Shown here: piece after piece, positions 26,245-35,248 of the stretch
How the letters are laid out: each line of letters starts with the position of its first letter
Numbering within the stretch: position 1 is the stretch's first letter
DNA from: Roseburia lenta
GTDB lineage: Bacteria > Bacillota > Clostridia > Lachnospirales > Lachnospiraceae
Assembly (NCBI RefSeq): GCF_014287435.1
Contig: NZ_JACOPG010000002.1
Coordinates: forward strand, 62,001 to 126,000
Direction: 5' to 3'
Length of the DNA: 64,000 bases
Program-made: the position numbers and the translations under genes
Notes under the pieces: generated by a model
Seen by the model: only the letters and a program-made list of their open reading frames with translations
Databases searched by the model: none
Told to the model about the DNA's origin: nothing

Positions 26245-27669
26245 TTAGTTCAAGTCCAGATATTTTTCAATTTCCTGTTCAAAAAATGGTGTCCACCAGT
26301 CCAGATAGCCGGCACGGTTTGGATGAATGCCATTTGCCATATAATAATGATATTCCGGTATGTCTGCATCCAGATCATCCCACATATCAATGATGCCAAT
26401 GCCCCATTTTTCCTGCAGTTTCTTGGTCAATTCCACCATTTCACCATACTGCTCACTGTCATACTTTGTGCCGGTATAGAACATGACCGGACAACCGTAA
26501 TGCTGGTCTGCGTATGCGATGATATATTCCATGGCTCCGGCAATCGTTGTCGTATCAAAATCATCCATGTTCTTAGAGTCTGAGATCTCGCCCATTGGCT
26601 GTCCTGTCGTTGCATCGTTGGTAGACAATTGACAGATAAAGAGATCCGCCTTCTGATCCGGAATATTTGCCTTCATGCGGGCAATATAAGAAGTCTCTCC
26701 ATTGTCTACAAGCGTGGTTCCACTAACCGCTTCTTTGACATATACAATACCATCTCTGGCAGCCAAATATTCCACAAAGGAAGCCTCATTACTGTTGCTT
26801 CCAAAAGTAACCGAAGAACCTAAGAAGATGATCTTTTTCCCCTTTAACGGAGAATCTGCAAGTGCTTCCACATTTGCCGGATCATACTGCGGCAATTCAT
26901 TGATCTTATCTGATGCCACTTCTCCATATTTTTCAATCAATTCCGTCTGCAGGGCCGGACCATACCAGTTCATGTAACCGGCATCACTAAGCGTTCCGTC
27001 TTTCTGCTTGTATGTACTGATGTTCTTATCTTTATAATCCAGTTTTTCCCATAGATCCATGACATATGCATGATCCATGCCATATTTGACCGGCCAGACA
27101 GCCTGACGCATATCATAGATGGCATCCTTTTTCCCCTCCTGAATACCCGTAACAAAAACTGCCGGCGCTTTCCAGGTCTCCCAGCAATAAGATACGATAT
27201 ACTGATATGCACCTGTCAGCGTTTCCAGATCATAAGTATCTCGATCCTCACTCTCTGATAATTCTCCTACTTCTGCTTTTTTGTCTGTCTCTGTCGGTGG
27301 AATTTCTACTAAGATCATATCCCATGTCGCATCCTTGTCCATGGCGTCCAACTGTGCCTTGTAGGATTGTTCCCCGTCTCCGGTCAAGGTCGCATCCTTT
27401 GTTGCAAACACATCCACGGTCATTCCATTTTTCTTTTCCAGATAATCGGTGTAGGATGTCTTGCCATTTCCAACTGTAAGTGTAGAGCCAACCACTGCAA
27501 TGTGACTTCCACTGAGCAGTGTCTCCTCCTCGCTGACCTCATCTGCTGTCACTGTTTTCGTATTCTCTTTTTTTGTGTCAGCATCTGCTTTCTTGCTGCT
27601 GCCACACGCTGTCCCTATGCATCCGAGACTAAGCGTCAGGGCCAGAAGCATTGCCATTTTCTTTTTCAT
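26245..27669 (-). CDS. Lipoprotein with two tandem SGNH-hydrolase domains
   Basis: A secreted, lipid-anchored protein of 474 residues. The signal peptide ends in the lipobox IGTAC followed by GSSKK. Two SGNH domains follow. The second (about 285-474) has GSSVTFG for the nucleophile Ser, a Gly block at KEAVSGTT, STNDATTG for Asn, and GIHPNRAGY for the catalytic His. The first (about 50-270) has GSTLTVG but DGTLSDAGY where the His motif should be, so it looks catalytically dead and may bind substrate. GGGAGG precedes ATG 27669. A LysR regulator is divergent across 118 AT-rich bases and may control it. Confidence 0.82.
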   Translation of the reverse strand: MKKKMAMLLALTLSLGCIGTACGSSKKADADTKKENTKTVTADEVSEEETLLSGSHIAVVGSTLTVGNGKTSYTDYLEKKNGMTVDVFATKDATLTGDGEQSYKAQLDAMDKDATWDMILVEIPPTETDKKAEVGELSESEDRDTYDLETLTGAYQYIVSYCWETWKAPAVFVTGIQEGKKDAIYDMRQAVWPVKYGMDHAYVMDLWEKLDYKDKNISTYKQKDGTLSDAGYMNWYGPALQTELIEKYGEVASDKINELPQYDPANVEALADSPLKGKKIIFLGSSVTFGSNSNEASFVEYLAARDGIVYVKEAVSGTTLVDNGETSYIARMKANIPDQKADLFICQLSTNDATTGQPMGEISDSKNMDDFDTTTIAGAMEYIIAYADQHYGCPVMFYTGTKYDSEQYGEMVELTKKLQEKWGIGIIDMWDDLDADIPEYHYYMANGIHPNRAGYLDWWTPFFEQEIEKYLDLN

Positions 27670-27787
27670 GTAAAATACCTCCCAATCTTCATGATGCATT
27701 CAGTATAATTCTTTTATATATAAATATTCCAATATAAAAATCTCATATGTTATAATATATTATGTATAGATTATTGGGAGGTTTCTT

Positions 27788-28687
27788 ATGATTACAGAAA
27801 AGAAATTACAGTATTTTATAGAAGTCTGCAAAACAGAAAACATTTCATCGGCTGCCAGAAATTTATTTATCGCACAGCCGGCACTTTCCAAAACTATTCA
27901 GGAATTGGAGGAAGAATTACACTATCCACTGTTTGACCGTCAGGGAAAACATATCATTTTAAATGAAAATGGACGAATTTTTCAAACCTATGCCAAGCAG
28001 ATTCTTGCCAATTACGATGGCGCTCGCGCGGCACTTGCGTCAAACAACCAGACAGATGACAAGCATATCTCCTTTGGTGTCAGCGTCTGTTCCCAGTTGC
28101 TTTCAGATATTCTGGGGGGTTTTTACGAAAAACGCCCGGATGCCAACATCACGGTTCACACCGGCTATCCTCTGGACTGTATGCAGGATCATCTGGATCT
28201 CGTTTTGGATGCCTATCCACAACTAACAACACCTTCCTCTGATACAGAGTCCTTGCAAAAGCCAGTGGGCGATATACTCATGAGTGAGGAGATCTGCATT
28301 GCCTACGCCGCATCGCATCCTTTTGCCCGGGAGACAGCCATACCACGCTCCATACTCTATCATTATCCCTGCATTCTGCCATCGCCAGAAAGCCGCATGG
28401 GCGATCTGTTAGATGACCTATGGAAGCGTTATATCCTGCGCCCCCTACAATCATCCAGCGATGTCAACAACTCCTATGTCCAATGCGAACTTGTCAGTCA
28501 GGGACGTTATTTCACTCTGGTACCACAAAAGAGTTGGCGTCCTGCCTATACCGCAAATAACCTGATACTTGCACCTCTCCCGAATGCAAAAATCTACCGT
28601 CATATTTGTCTCTACCGCCAGCCCTATCTATCAGCCTTGGCTCAGGAATTTGCAGATTATCTGCACACATATTTTGCCGCGTTATAG
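27788..28687 (+). CDS. LysR family transcriptional regulator
   Basis: A 299-residue regulator with an N-terminal helix-turn-helix (LQYFIEVCKTENISSAARNLFIAQPALSKTIQELEEEL) and a C-terminal type 2 periplasmic-binding effector domain. It is divergent from the double-SGNH lipoprotein gene. The shared 27670-27787 region is very AT-rich with TATAAT at 27751-27756, where LysR proteins usually bind. GGGAGG sits upstream of the ATG. The effector is unknown. Confidence 0.9.
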   Translation: MITEKKLQYFIEVCKTENISSAARNLFIAQPALSKTIQELEEELHYPLFDRQGKHIILNENGRIFQTYAKQILANYDGARAALASNNQTDDKHISFGVSVCSQLLSDILGGFYEKRPDANITVHTGYPLDCMQDHLDLVLDAYPQLTTPSSDTESLQKPVGDILMSEEICIAYAASHPFARETAIPRSILYHYPCILPSPESRMGDLLDDLWKRYILRPLQSSSDVNNSYVQCELVSQGRYFTLVPQKSWRPAYTANNLILAPLPNAKIYRHICLYRQPYLSALAQEFADYLHTYFAAL

Positions 28688-28695
28688 CCAAAGAC

Positions 28696-28738
28696 AAAAA
28701 ATCCGCCGAGGATAAATTCCCCGGCGGATTTCGTTCTT
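28696..28738. terminator. Bidirectional terminator between LysR and L25 genes
   Basis: AAATCCGCCGAGG, a seven-base loop and CCCCGGCGGATTT form a very stable stem with A-rich and T-rich flanks, between genes ending at 28687 and 28749. Confidence 0.9.
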
Positions 28739-28748
28739 TTTATAGGTA

Positions 28749-29336
28749 TTATTCGGCTGTTTCCTCGGCATCCTCATCACTCGGAATATCCGCATTGTTT
28801 GGTGCAAGCACCGTGACAACTACGCTATCCAGATGGGTCATGACCTCAACATCCTTATTCTTGGCAATATCCAGATCGCCGACTGTGATCGTATCGCCCA
28901 GATGTAAGGTAGCGCAATCCACGTCGATCTTGTCTACCAAATGTTCTGGTGTTGCCTTGTAAGATACTTCCTCAAGGAGTTGTTCCAAGGCTCCCTCAAG
29001 GACTTTATCCTTGTTATGAAGAACAATCTCGGCTACGGAATGTACCTTTTCACCCTTAACCAATGCCTGAAAATCCATCTCTACGATGCTACGTTTCATG
29101 GAATCATAATCCATTTCCTTGATGAGGACATCATACTCCTTGCCCTCAACATCCAGCATGATCTGGCTACCTTTCATGCACTCACGCATGATCCTCTCGG
29201 CTTCCTTCTTCTCAATCTTCAGAAGTACAGAACCCTCGATCTGTTTTCCAAACAGATTACCGGTCACATAGCCTTCTCTTCTCAGTCTCTTTGCTTTCTC
29301 CGTTGTTTCTCTTCTTTGCGCTTTTAAAGTATTCAT
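28749..29336 (-). CDS. rplY: 50S ribosomal protein L25 / general stress protein Ctc
   Basis: A 195-residue two-domain L25 of the TL5/Ctc type. The N-terminal 5S rRNA-binding domain opens MNTLKAQRRETTEKAKRLRREGYVTGNLFG and the C-terminal beta domain ends with an acidic tail (SDEDAEETAE). It binds 5S rRNA in the large subunit. ATG 29336 with GGAGGAAAAG upstream replaces a much longer frame whose first 42 codons look non-coding. Located beyond the thi operon on the same strand, 142 bases after thiM, probably with its own promoter. Confidence 0.9.
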   Translation of the reverse strand: MNTLKAQRRETTEKAKRLRREGYVTGNLFGKQIEGSVLLKIEKKEAERIMRECMKGSQIMLDVEGKEYDVLIKEMDYDSMKRSIVEMDFQALVKGEKVHSVAEIVLHNKDKVLEGALEQLLEEVSYKATPEHLVDKIDVDCATLHLGDTITVGDLDIAKNKDVEVMTHLDSVVVTVLAPNNADIPSDEDAEETAE

Positions 29337-29478
29337 TTGTCTTTTCCTCCATGCTACAAATCTAAGAACAGAGGGATGTTTGCGGAATGTCATTAAAACA
29401 AATGGCCTTTCGTTTCTCTTCGTTCCACAAACTGTTATAGTCCTTTTATTTTTAAAATGCAAGAGGAAATTTCATATT

Positions 29479-30270
29479 CTACAAGTGCGTATTATCTTTC
29501 CATAGAATGCCCTGCAAAGACACCTGATCTAAGAAAAGATCATGAAAAGTCATGCTACCACCATGCACTTTTTTTGTGCCGTCTGCCGCAATCTCCCCTG
29601 CTTTTCCCATAAAGGCACAGGAAGCAGCCACACTTTCCACCGATAGATCCGCCGTCAAAAAAGCAGCAATTGCTACCGTGGACATACAACCACTCCCTGT
29701 GATATAAGACATCATAGCATGCCCGCGCTCACAAGACTCTATCCGCTTTCCATCCGTGATCCAATCGGTAGGACCAGATGCGACCAGAATACAATCCAAC
29801 TCCTCCGCCAGTTGCTTTAACCTCTGCGGATCCATACTTTTATCTACCGCATCCACACCAGCCGCCATATTATGCTGTTCCATCAAAGCCAGCATTTCAG
29901 AATAGTTTCCCCGGATACAGGTCGGCTCTATATGGCGGATCAGATCCATGCATTTTTTTCTGCGATAAGAAGAACCTGCCACACCAACCGGATCCAACAC
30001 GATCGGATGTGCCAGATCATGTGCCTTTTCTCCGGCTAAGAACATGGCATCCAGACATTCGGTCGCGCCCAGATTGCAGACAAGCGCATCTGCGCCCGCC
30101 GCGATCTCTTCCACTTCTTTCTCGTGATGTGCCATGGTCGGCGATGCCCCTAGGGCCAGAGCCAGATTGGCACAGTCGTTCATGGTCACCGTATTTGTAA
30201 TGCAGTGAATAACCGGATGCAAGGTCTTTATTCTGTTTAAATATGTTCTAATCTCTGCATCGCTTTCCAT
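29479..30270 (-). CDS. thiM: Hydroxyethylthiazole kinase
   Basis: A 263-residue kinase that phosphorylates hydroxyethylthiazole for thiamine salvage. Family blocks seen are HCITNTVTMNDCANLALALGASP, LNLGA-like VCNLGATE, VLDPVGVAGSSYR, IRGNYSE and TGSGCM. ATG 30270 with GTGGAG upstream is chosen over a start five codons earlier. It is the last thi gene, 18 bases after thiW. Confidence 0.93.
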   Translation of the reverse strand: MESDAEIRTYLNRIKTLHPVIHCITNTVTMNDCANLALALGASPTMAHHEKEVEEIAAGADALVCNLGATECLDAMFLAGEKAHDLAHPIVLDPVGVAGSSYRRKKCMDLIRHIEPTCIRGNYSEMLALMEQHNMAAGVDAVDKSMDPQRLKQLAEELDCILVASGPTDWITDGKRIESCERGHAMMSYITGSGCMSTVAIAAFLTADLSVESVAASCAFMGKAGEIAADGTKKVHGGSMTFHDLFLDQVSLQGILWKDNTHL

Positions 30271-30288
30271 ACAATCTCCACACAAAAC

Positions 30289-30801
30289 TTATTCTTCCAG
30301 ACTCGCCTGCATACGTCCTAAAACGCCTGTCTTTTTTAAAGAAGCCGTAATAACAATCGCAATCAAGGTTCCACCACATGTGCTAATCAAAAATGGAACT
30401 ACAAAGGTAAAGAGTGCTGCCGCCTTATTTCCCATAACAAGATACGCTATCGGATAAGAGAGCATGCCTCCCAAAATACCCGTTCCTACCACTTCACCAA
30501 TATAGGCAAAGGGTAGTTTTTTGCCATATTTATACAAAAGACCGCCCAAAAGTGCGCCACACATACTGCCCGGGAAGGCAAGCGGACTTCCCAGACCAAC
30601 CAGATTACGAATGAGCGACGCGATAAAAGCCTGTGCCAATGCCCACCATGGACCTACGGTAACAACGCATAAAATGTTGACCAGATGCTGTACCGGTGCA
30701 CATTTAGACCCAAATACCGGGAAGGAAAATAAACTCCCTACAACGGCAATGGCTGCCATAAGTGCTGTGATAGTTAATTTCTTCAGATTTACTTTTTTCA
30801 T
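30289..30801 (-). CDS. thiW: ThiW: energy-coupling-factor S component for thiazole/thiamine precursor
   Basis: A 170-residue membrane protein with about five or six helices and the S-component pattern LTITALMAAIAVVGSLFSFPVFGSKCAPVQHLVNILCVVTVGPWWALAQAF split by short loops. ThiW is predicted to import a thiazole precursor with a shared ECF module that is not encoded here. It sits between cytX and thiM under the TPP riboswitch. Confidence 0.92.
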   Translation of the reverse strand: MKKVNLKKLTITALMAAIAVVGSLFSFPVFGSKCAPVQHLVNILCVVTVGPWWALAQAFIASLIRNLVGLGSPLAFPGSMCGALLGGLLYKYGKKLPFAYIGEVVGTGILGGMLSYPIAYLVMGNKAAALFTFVVPFLISTCGGTLIAIVITASLKKTGVLGRMQASLEE

Positions 30802-30848
30802 GATACTCTCTCTTTCTTTCCGGAGACATCACGAAAAACATGTGTCCC

Positions 30849-32033
30849 CTAGTTTTCTTTTCCCCTACTTGCAATTTTTCCTACAATCAGGCAGAGAACG
30901 ATTGTAATTGCCATATCTGGCAACGTATTTCCCACCGGTGTATCCACATGCATCAGCAAACGATACGCTATAAAACCAATAAGCCAGATCAACAGATTGG
31001 TCCACTGAAATTCTTTTTCTGCTGCATCCGCCTTTTTCAAGATGAAATAATCTGCAATTTGCACAGCAATCATCGGCGCAAATACAGAACCAATCAAATA
31101 CAAAAAGTTTGTAATGTTATCCATTGGATAAAGCATCGCTGCAACCGTTCCAATGATGGTTACAACCACAGCTGCCCATTTTTCCTTTATTTTAGAAGAA
31201 ATAGATACGGATGAAACACCTGCAGAATACGCATCCAAAAAGGTCGTTGTCACGGTTGAGAATACGATAATCAAAAGGCCAACAACGCCAAGTCCTGTTT
31301 TTACCATAATCTGGGCAATATCATATTCTCCTGTAAAAATCGCTGCTCCCATACCAATCATATACATAAAAATGCTGACAACACTGTAGGTAAGTACACT
31401 AACGAGTGTTGCTGCAAATGGCTTTTCTGCTTCTCTTGTATAATCACTGATGAGTGGCAACCAGGATAATGGCATAGCTACAGCAAGCTCTACTGCTGCA
31501 CCAAAAGTCAGGCTTCCGTCATCCACAATCGGACCTGCTACTGCTGTACCAAAGAAAATTACCTTAAACAGAATCAGTGACAAAATGAAAAGTGCTGTCA
31601 TTGCAATCGTATTGAGTTTACCTAAATTCGTAAGACCGATTACAATCCAAAGAATAATCAACGCACCAATCACCAAAGCCCATATCCAGAGTCCTGTATG
31701 CAGCAAACCATCTGCTGCAAGCGCACCATCATAAATCATAATTGATGTCCATCCAATCAACTGCAAAACGTTAAGAATGGCAAACAATAAACTTCCTTTT
31801 TCACCAAAACTCATTTTTACTGTTTCCATGGCACTACGTCTTTCTTTTGCGCCAATCATACCAGCAGCAAACATCATAAGACCACCGATGAAATGACCTA
31901 ATAAAATAGCTGCCATAGCTTTACCAAAACCTAATGGAGCAAAATAAGTACCTGTCAAAATTTCAGCCAGAGATACCCCTGCACCAAACCATATCAATCC
32001 ATTTGAAAAAACGGAAGTTCTATTTTCATTCAT
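30849..32033 (-). CDS. cytX: CytX-type hydroxymethylpyrimidine transporter (NCS1 family)
   Basis: A 394-residue, about 12-helix permease with the NCS1 pattern (WFGAGVSLAEILTGTYFAPLGFGKAMAAILLGH at the start, WLPLISDYTRE in the middle). The CytX subgroup is known from TPP-riboswitch operons and is predicted to import hydroxymethylpyrimidine, the substrate of ThiD. It overlaps thiD by eight bases. Confidence 0.92.
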   Translation of the reverse strand: MNENRTSVFSNGLIWFGAGVSLAEILTGTYFAPLGFGKAMAAILLGHFIGGLMMFAAGMIGAKERRSAMETVKMSFGEKGSLLFAILNVLQLIGWTSIMIYDGALAADGLLHTGLWIWALVIGALIILWIVIGLTNLGKLNTIAMTALFILSLILFKVIFFGTAVAGPIVDDGSLTFGAAVELAVAMPLSWLPLISDYTREAEKPFAATLVSVLTYSVVSIFMYMIGMGAAIFTGEYDIAQIMVKTGLGVVGLLIIVFSTVTTTFLDAYSAGVSSVSISSKIKEKWAAVVVTIIGTVAAMLYPMDNITNFLYLIGSVFAPMIAVQIADYFILKKADAAEKEFQWTNLLIWLIGFIAYRLLMHVDTPVGNTLPDMAITIVLCLIVGKIASRGKEN

Positions 32034-32829
32034 CTATGTATTCTCCTTTGATTGCAAATGCGTGATTCATCGGGCCGCTTCCCTTTCCAAGATTCAAACC
32101 GGCAGCAAGCGCTCCGGAAATATAATTCTTGGCATATTTTACGGATGTCTTTAGATCGTATCCCTTCGCCAAATTGCTGGCAATGGCAGATGATAATGTA
32201 CATCCTGTTCCATGGGTATTTGGATTATCAATTCTCTTTCCCATAAACCAGGTTGCCTGCTCATTTTTTTGCCATAAAAGATCATTGGCATCGTTTAACT
32301 GATGACCACCTTTTAGAAGAACACTACATCCCAAACGGTTGCAAATAATTTCTGCAGCTTTTTCCATATCTGCTTCACTTTTAATCTGCATTTCAGACAA
32401 TACTTCTGCCTCTGGAATATTCGGTGTGATTACCTTTGCAAGAGGTAGTAATTTACTTTTCAAGGTACTAATGGCATCCTCGCTGATCAGCCTCGCTCCG
32501 CTTGTTGCCACCATCACAGGATCTACGACAATGTTTTTCGCTTGATAGCCTGTCAATTTGTCGGCAATGACCTCGATCAATTCACTTGATGAAACCATGC
32601 CTGTTTTAATGGCATCCGGATAAATGTCCGTAAAAATACAATCCAGTTCCTCTGCCAAAAACTGTGGAGTTGCCTCCATAATGCTTGTAACGCCGGTTGT
32701 ATTCTGGGCAGTCAAAGCCGTGATGGCACTCATGGCATATACGCCATTTGCTGTCATCGTCTTAATATCTGCCTGGATGCCGGCGCCTCCACTGGAATCA
32801 CTTCCAGCGATTGTTAATGCTGTGTACAT
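32026..32829 (-). CDS. thiD: Hydroxymethylpyrimidine/phosphomethylpyrimidine kinase
   Basis: A 267-residue ribokinase-fold enzyme that phosphorylates HMP and HMP-P. It has IAGSDSSGGAGIQADIKTM at the N-terminus, VVDPVMVATSGARL, ITPNIPEAEVL and NTHGTGCTLSSAIA with the anion hole. GGAGGA precedes the ATG. The 118-base gap to thiE contains a short GC palindrome (CCGGTC/GGCCGG around 32922-32941) of unknown role. Confidence 0.95.
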   Translation of the reverse strand: MYTALTIAGSDSSGGAGIQADIKTMTANGVYAMSAITALTAQNTTGVTSIMEATPQFLAEELDCIFTDIYPDAIKTGMVSSSELIEVIADKLTGYQAKNIVVDPVMVATSGARLISEDAISTLKSKLLPLAKVITPNIPEAEVLSEMQIKSEADMEKAAEIICNRLGCSVLLKGGHQLNDANDLLWQKNEQATWFMGKRIDNPNTHGTGCTLSSAIASNLAKGYDLKTSVKYAKNYISGALAAGLNLGKGSGPMNHAFAIKGEYIDE

Positions 32830-32947
32830 AATTTTTCCTCCTCGTACTCTTTCTGCATTAATTTTGTATAGCGACCTAAGGTGGTGCCCCCAATCTGCCG
32901 CTGTAAATCTATCTATAACTTACCGGTCTTTTAAAAGGCCGGAGAAA

Positions 32948-33595
32948 TTATATGTGTTTTTCCAAGATGTCATCCATCTTTTGACGCAGTTTTCTTGTCT
33001 CCGCCTCGATATCATCGCTGGCAAAAATTCCGCTGACCACAGCAATGCCTGCCATTTTCTGACCTGTCAGTTGTGGTAAGTTTTCTCCGCAGATGCCACC
33101 GATCGCGACCACCGGAATACTTACGCTTTCGCAAATCTGTCGAAACAGTTCGAAGGACATTGGCTTGGCATCTGATTTTGTACTCGTACCAAAGACTGCT
33201 CCACTGCCCAAATAGGTAGCGCCAGCCGCCTCCGCTGCTTTTGCCTGTTCCACTGTCTTTGCAGTCACACCAATCACGGCGTTTTCTCCCAAAATCTCTC
33301 TGACTTTGGATATTTCCATATCGGACTGTCCCACATGCACACCATCCGCCCCGACCAACTTTGCTACTTTTACATTATCGTTAATGATCAGCGGCACATG
33401 ATATCGATGGCAGAGCAAAAGCAATTCCTTTGCTTCCCCAATAAAAGTCTCTTCGTCTAAGTGTTTCTCACGAAGTTGTACCATTGTTGCACCGCCTGCC
33501 AGAGCACTTTCCACCGCTTGTGCAAGTGTCTGTTCGCCCAGCCAGCTGCGGTCTGTAATCGCATATACTTTTAATTGTTCTCGTCTAAATTCCAT
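32948..33595 (-). CDS. thiE: Thiamine-phosphate synthase
   Basis: A 215-residue TIM-barrel enzyme that joins HMP-PP and thiazole phosphate. Diagnostic segments are MVQLREKH, INDNVKVAKLVGADGVHVGQSDM, IGVTAKT and YLGSGAVFGTSTKSDA, plus VVAIGGI. It is the first gene of the thi operon, downstream of the TPP riboswitch and its terminator. The operon provides salvage and uptake but no de novo thiC/thiG in this window. Confidence 0.95.
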   Translation of the reverse strand: MEFRREQLKVYAITDRSWLGEQTLAQAVESALAGGATMVQLREKHLDEETFIGEAKELLLLCHRYHVPLIINDNVKVAKLVGADGVHVGQSDMEISKVREILGENAVIGVTAKTVEQAKAAEAAGATYLGSGAVFGTSTKSDAKPMSFELFRQICESVSIPVVAIGGICGENLPQLTGQKMAGIAVVSGIFASDDIEAETRKLRQKMDDILEKHI

Positions 33596-33705
33596 GTATT
33601 CTCCTTCGCGCGCCTGTGACCTGCTTCATGCTCGCGCGCGTGCGTATCTCCAGCACAAATTGCCTTTTGTATCTTAAGCGATTTCGTAGGATTTTCTTAT
33701 TTATA

Positions 33706-33743
33706 CAAAAAACGCACAGAAACCAACGATGGATTTCTGTGCG
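33706..33743 (-). terminator. Regulated terminator of the TPP riboswitch leader
   Basis: The minus-strand CGCACAGAAA and TTTCTGTGCG enclose a short loop and are followed by TTTTTT. It lies about 25 bases past the aptamer and 110 bases before thiE. This placement supports transcription attenuation when TPP is bound. Confidence 0.9.
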
Positions 33744-33767
33744 AAATAATCATTTCTGCAACTCTCT

Positions 33768-33857
33768 ATCTCCCTACGTTGGCATTATCCAAATCAGGTT
33801 ATGGGTCAAAGCAACTCGCTTACTCTCAGCCTGCCTACTTGCAAGCTCCCCTTTTTA
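33768..33857 (-). ncRNA. TPP riboswitch (THI element) controlling the thi operon
   Basis: Read on the minus strand, the region has the aptamer landmarks in order: GGGGAGC, GGCTGAGAG, GACCC, AACCTGATTTGGATAATGCC and CGTAGGGA. These are the conserved P2/P4 elements of the TPP aptamer. It precedes a strong terminator and then thiE-thiD-cytX-thiW-thiM. Confidence 0.96.
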
Positions 33858-33860
33858 TAA

Positions 33861-33896
33861 AATAAAGATGTCATTCTTTCGGACAACATCTTTATT
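33861..33896. repeat. Inverted repeat between methyltransferase gene and thi leader
   Basis: AATAAAGATGT (33861-33871) and ACATCTTTATT (33886-33896) are perfect 11-base arms. On the minus strand the hairpin is followed by TTTATAAAAA. It could end the methyltransferase transcript, and its upstream arm overlaps the -10 box of the thi promoter. Confidence 0.7.
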
Positions 33897-33921
33897 ATAG
33901 TCGTTATGACAAATTATGCAA
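33894..33921 (-). promoter_or_regulatory. Promoter of the thi operon
   Basis: The minus-strand TTGCAT (33921-33916), 16 bases and TATAAT (33899-33894) put the transcript start near 33887, about 30 bases ahead of the TPP aptamer. Confidence 0.65.
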
Positions 33922-33938
33922 GAAAATTTTATTGCAAT

Positions 33939-35189
33939 TTAGTAGCGGTCAAAAAGTTCCTGTGTACAACGCCGCATCACTTCCACATTGACACTATTGC
34001 CAAATTGTTTATATGCCTGTTGATCACTGCTATCGCATATAAATCCTTCTCCTGCCTCCGGCGTTCGAACCGGATTCGGAAAACTTTGCAAACGCCCTGC
34101 CTCCTCCACCGTTAATCGTCTCTTGTATCTGCCAATAATCGGGATCTGTACCATGGCAACGAGTGCAGGGAAACACGTTGGTGCTTTCACGCGAATGCCT
34201 GATGGTCGCATCTGTATAATGCCCTCCCAAAGGGTGGAAATGGCTGTTCCAGCCTGCCATTCCATCTTATGATGCGTCGGAACAAAATCCTGTAAGTTGT
34301 TATATTTTTCCAGCCACGCGTCAATAAAGACTTGATTGCGTTGATAGAGTTCCATGTTTTTCCTTACAAAATTCTGTTTCCATGCCGGATACTCTTGTGG
34401 AACTGCCTTGTATTTGAAATAATCTGCCCAGATGGGAAAACCGATCACTTTTAAATCAATTCCCTGATAAAACTCATCCCATGCAGACAGTACATACTTC
34501 TCATACGCAGATATGTAATACTTGTCCTCTACTTTCTGCTCATCTAAAATTTCATAAATGCTGTTATCTTCTTTTTTGTAACCTCCCGATATCTGAATAT
34601 CCAGTGGCTCATCTACATGCTTGGGATCATATTTTCCCAAGATGATCACGCGCTCTCGCAATTGTGGTATTCCAAACTGATGTGGACTAACGATCAGCGG
34701 TGCCTCCGTCAAACGATATCCACAATCCTGAAGCACGGCATGAATAATGCGCCAGGTATTATGGTGATCGTGACTGACAAGATTTCGTACATTTTCTAAC
34801 ACTATATACTCCGGTTTCTTTTCACGTAAAATACGTTCAATTTCAAAAAATAGGGTACCTCTTGTCTGGTCTTTCAAGCCTGCCTGTTTTCCGGCCTTGC
34901 TAAATGCCTGGCACGGAAATCCTGCACATAGTACATCATGATCCGGTATGTCTGTTTTTTCATTCAGATCTCGTACATTTACAGCAGAATCCATGTGATA
35001 ATTCTGCTTATATACCTGATTACAATTGGCATCGATTTCTGATGCAAGCACACACTCTCCACCAAGTTGCGTCATCGCCTGATGAAAGCCCCCAATTCCG
35101 GAGAAAAGATCTATAAATTTGAAATTGTATGTACCCTTGTCTCGTCTTTCCAAAATATCGTTTCCTTCTGATTTATTACGCTCAAACAT
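33939..35189 (-). CDS. DNA (cytosine-5)-methyltransferase of a type II restriction-modification system
   Basis: A 416-residue C5 methylase. Motif I is FKFIDLFSGIGGFHQAM, motif IV with the catalytic Cys is LCAGFPCQAFSKAG, motif VI is YIVLENVRNL, motif VIII is QLRERVIILG, and the closing motifs IX/X are RRLTVEEAGRLQSFP and QFGNSVNVEVM. The target site cannot be read from sequence. ATG 35189 lacks a good ribosome binding site; a TTG at 35153 preceded by AGAAGGAA may be the real start. It ends close to the thi leader and is co-oriented with the probable endonuclease upstream. Confidence 0.93.
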   Translation of the reverse strand: MFERNKSEGNDILERRDKGTYNFKFIDLFSGIGGFHQAMTQLGGECVLASEIDANCNQVYKQNYHMDSAVNVRDLNEKTDIPDHDVLCAGFPCQAFSKAGKQAGLKDQTRGTLFFEIERILREKKPEYIVLENVRNLVSHDHHNTWRIIHAVLQDCGYRLTEAPLIVSPHQFGIPQLRERVIILGKYDPKHVDEPLDIQISGGYKKEDNSIYEILDEQKVEDKYYISAYEKYVLSAWDEFYQGIDLKVIGFPIWADYFKYKAVPQEYPAWKQNFVRKNMELYQRNQVFIDAWLEKYNNLQDFVPTHHKMEWQAGTAISTLWEGIIQMRPSGIRVKAPTCFPALVAMVQIPIIGRYKRRLTVEEAGRLQSFPNPVRTPEAGEGFICDSSDQQAYKQFGNSVNVEVMRRCTQELFDRY

Positions 35190-35248
35190 ATCTATTCTAT
35201 CATAGCCGCCTTGGGAAAGCTAGACTTTTTTGATATGATTAAAAATTT

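Noticed and set aside
26071..26583. A 170-codon plus-strand frame over the TcdA-SGNH interval
   Set aside because: Most of it is antisense to the lipoprotein gene and crosses its terminator; no start signal.
32920..32941. GC palindrome between thiE and thiD as a terminator
   Set aside because: It has a short stem and no T-tract on the transcribed strand; termination here would split the thi operon without visible reason.
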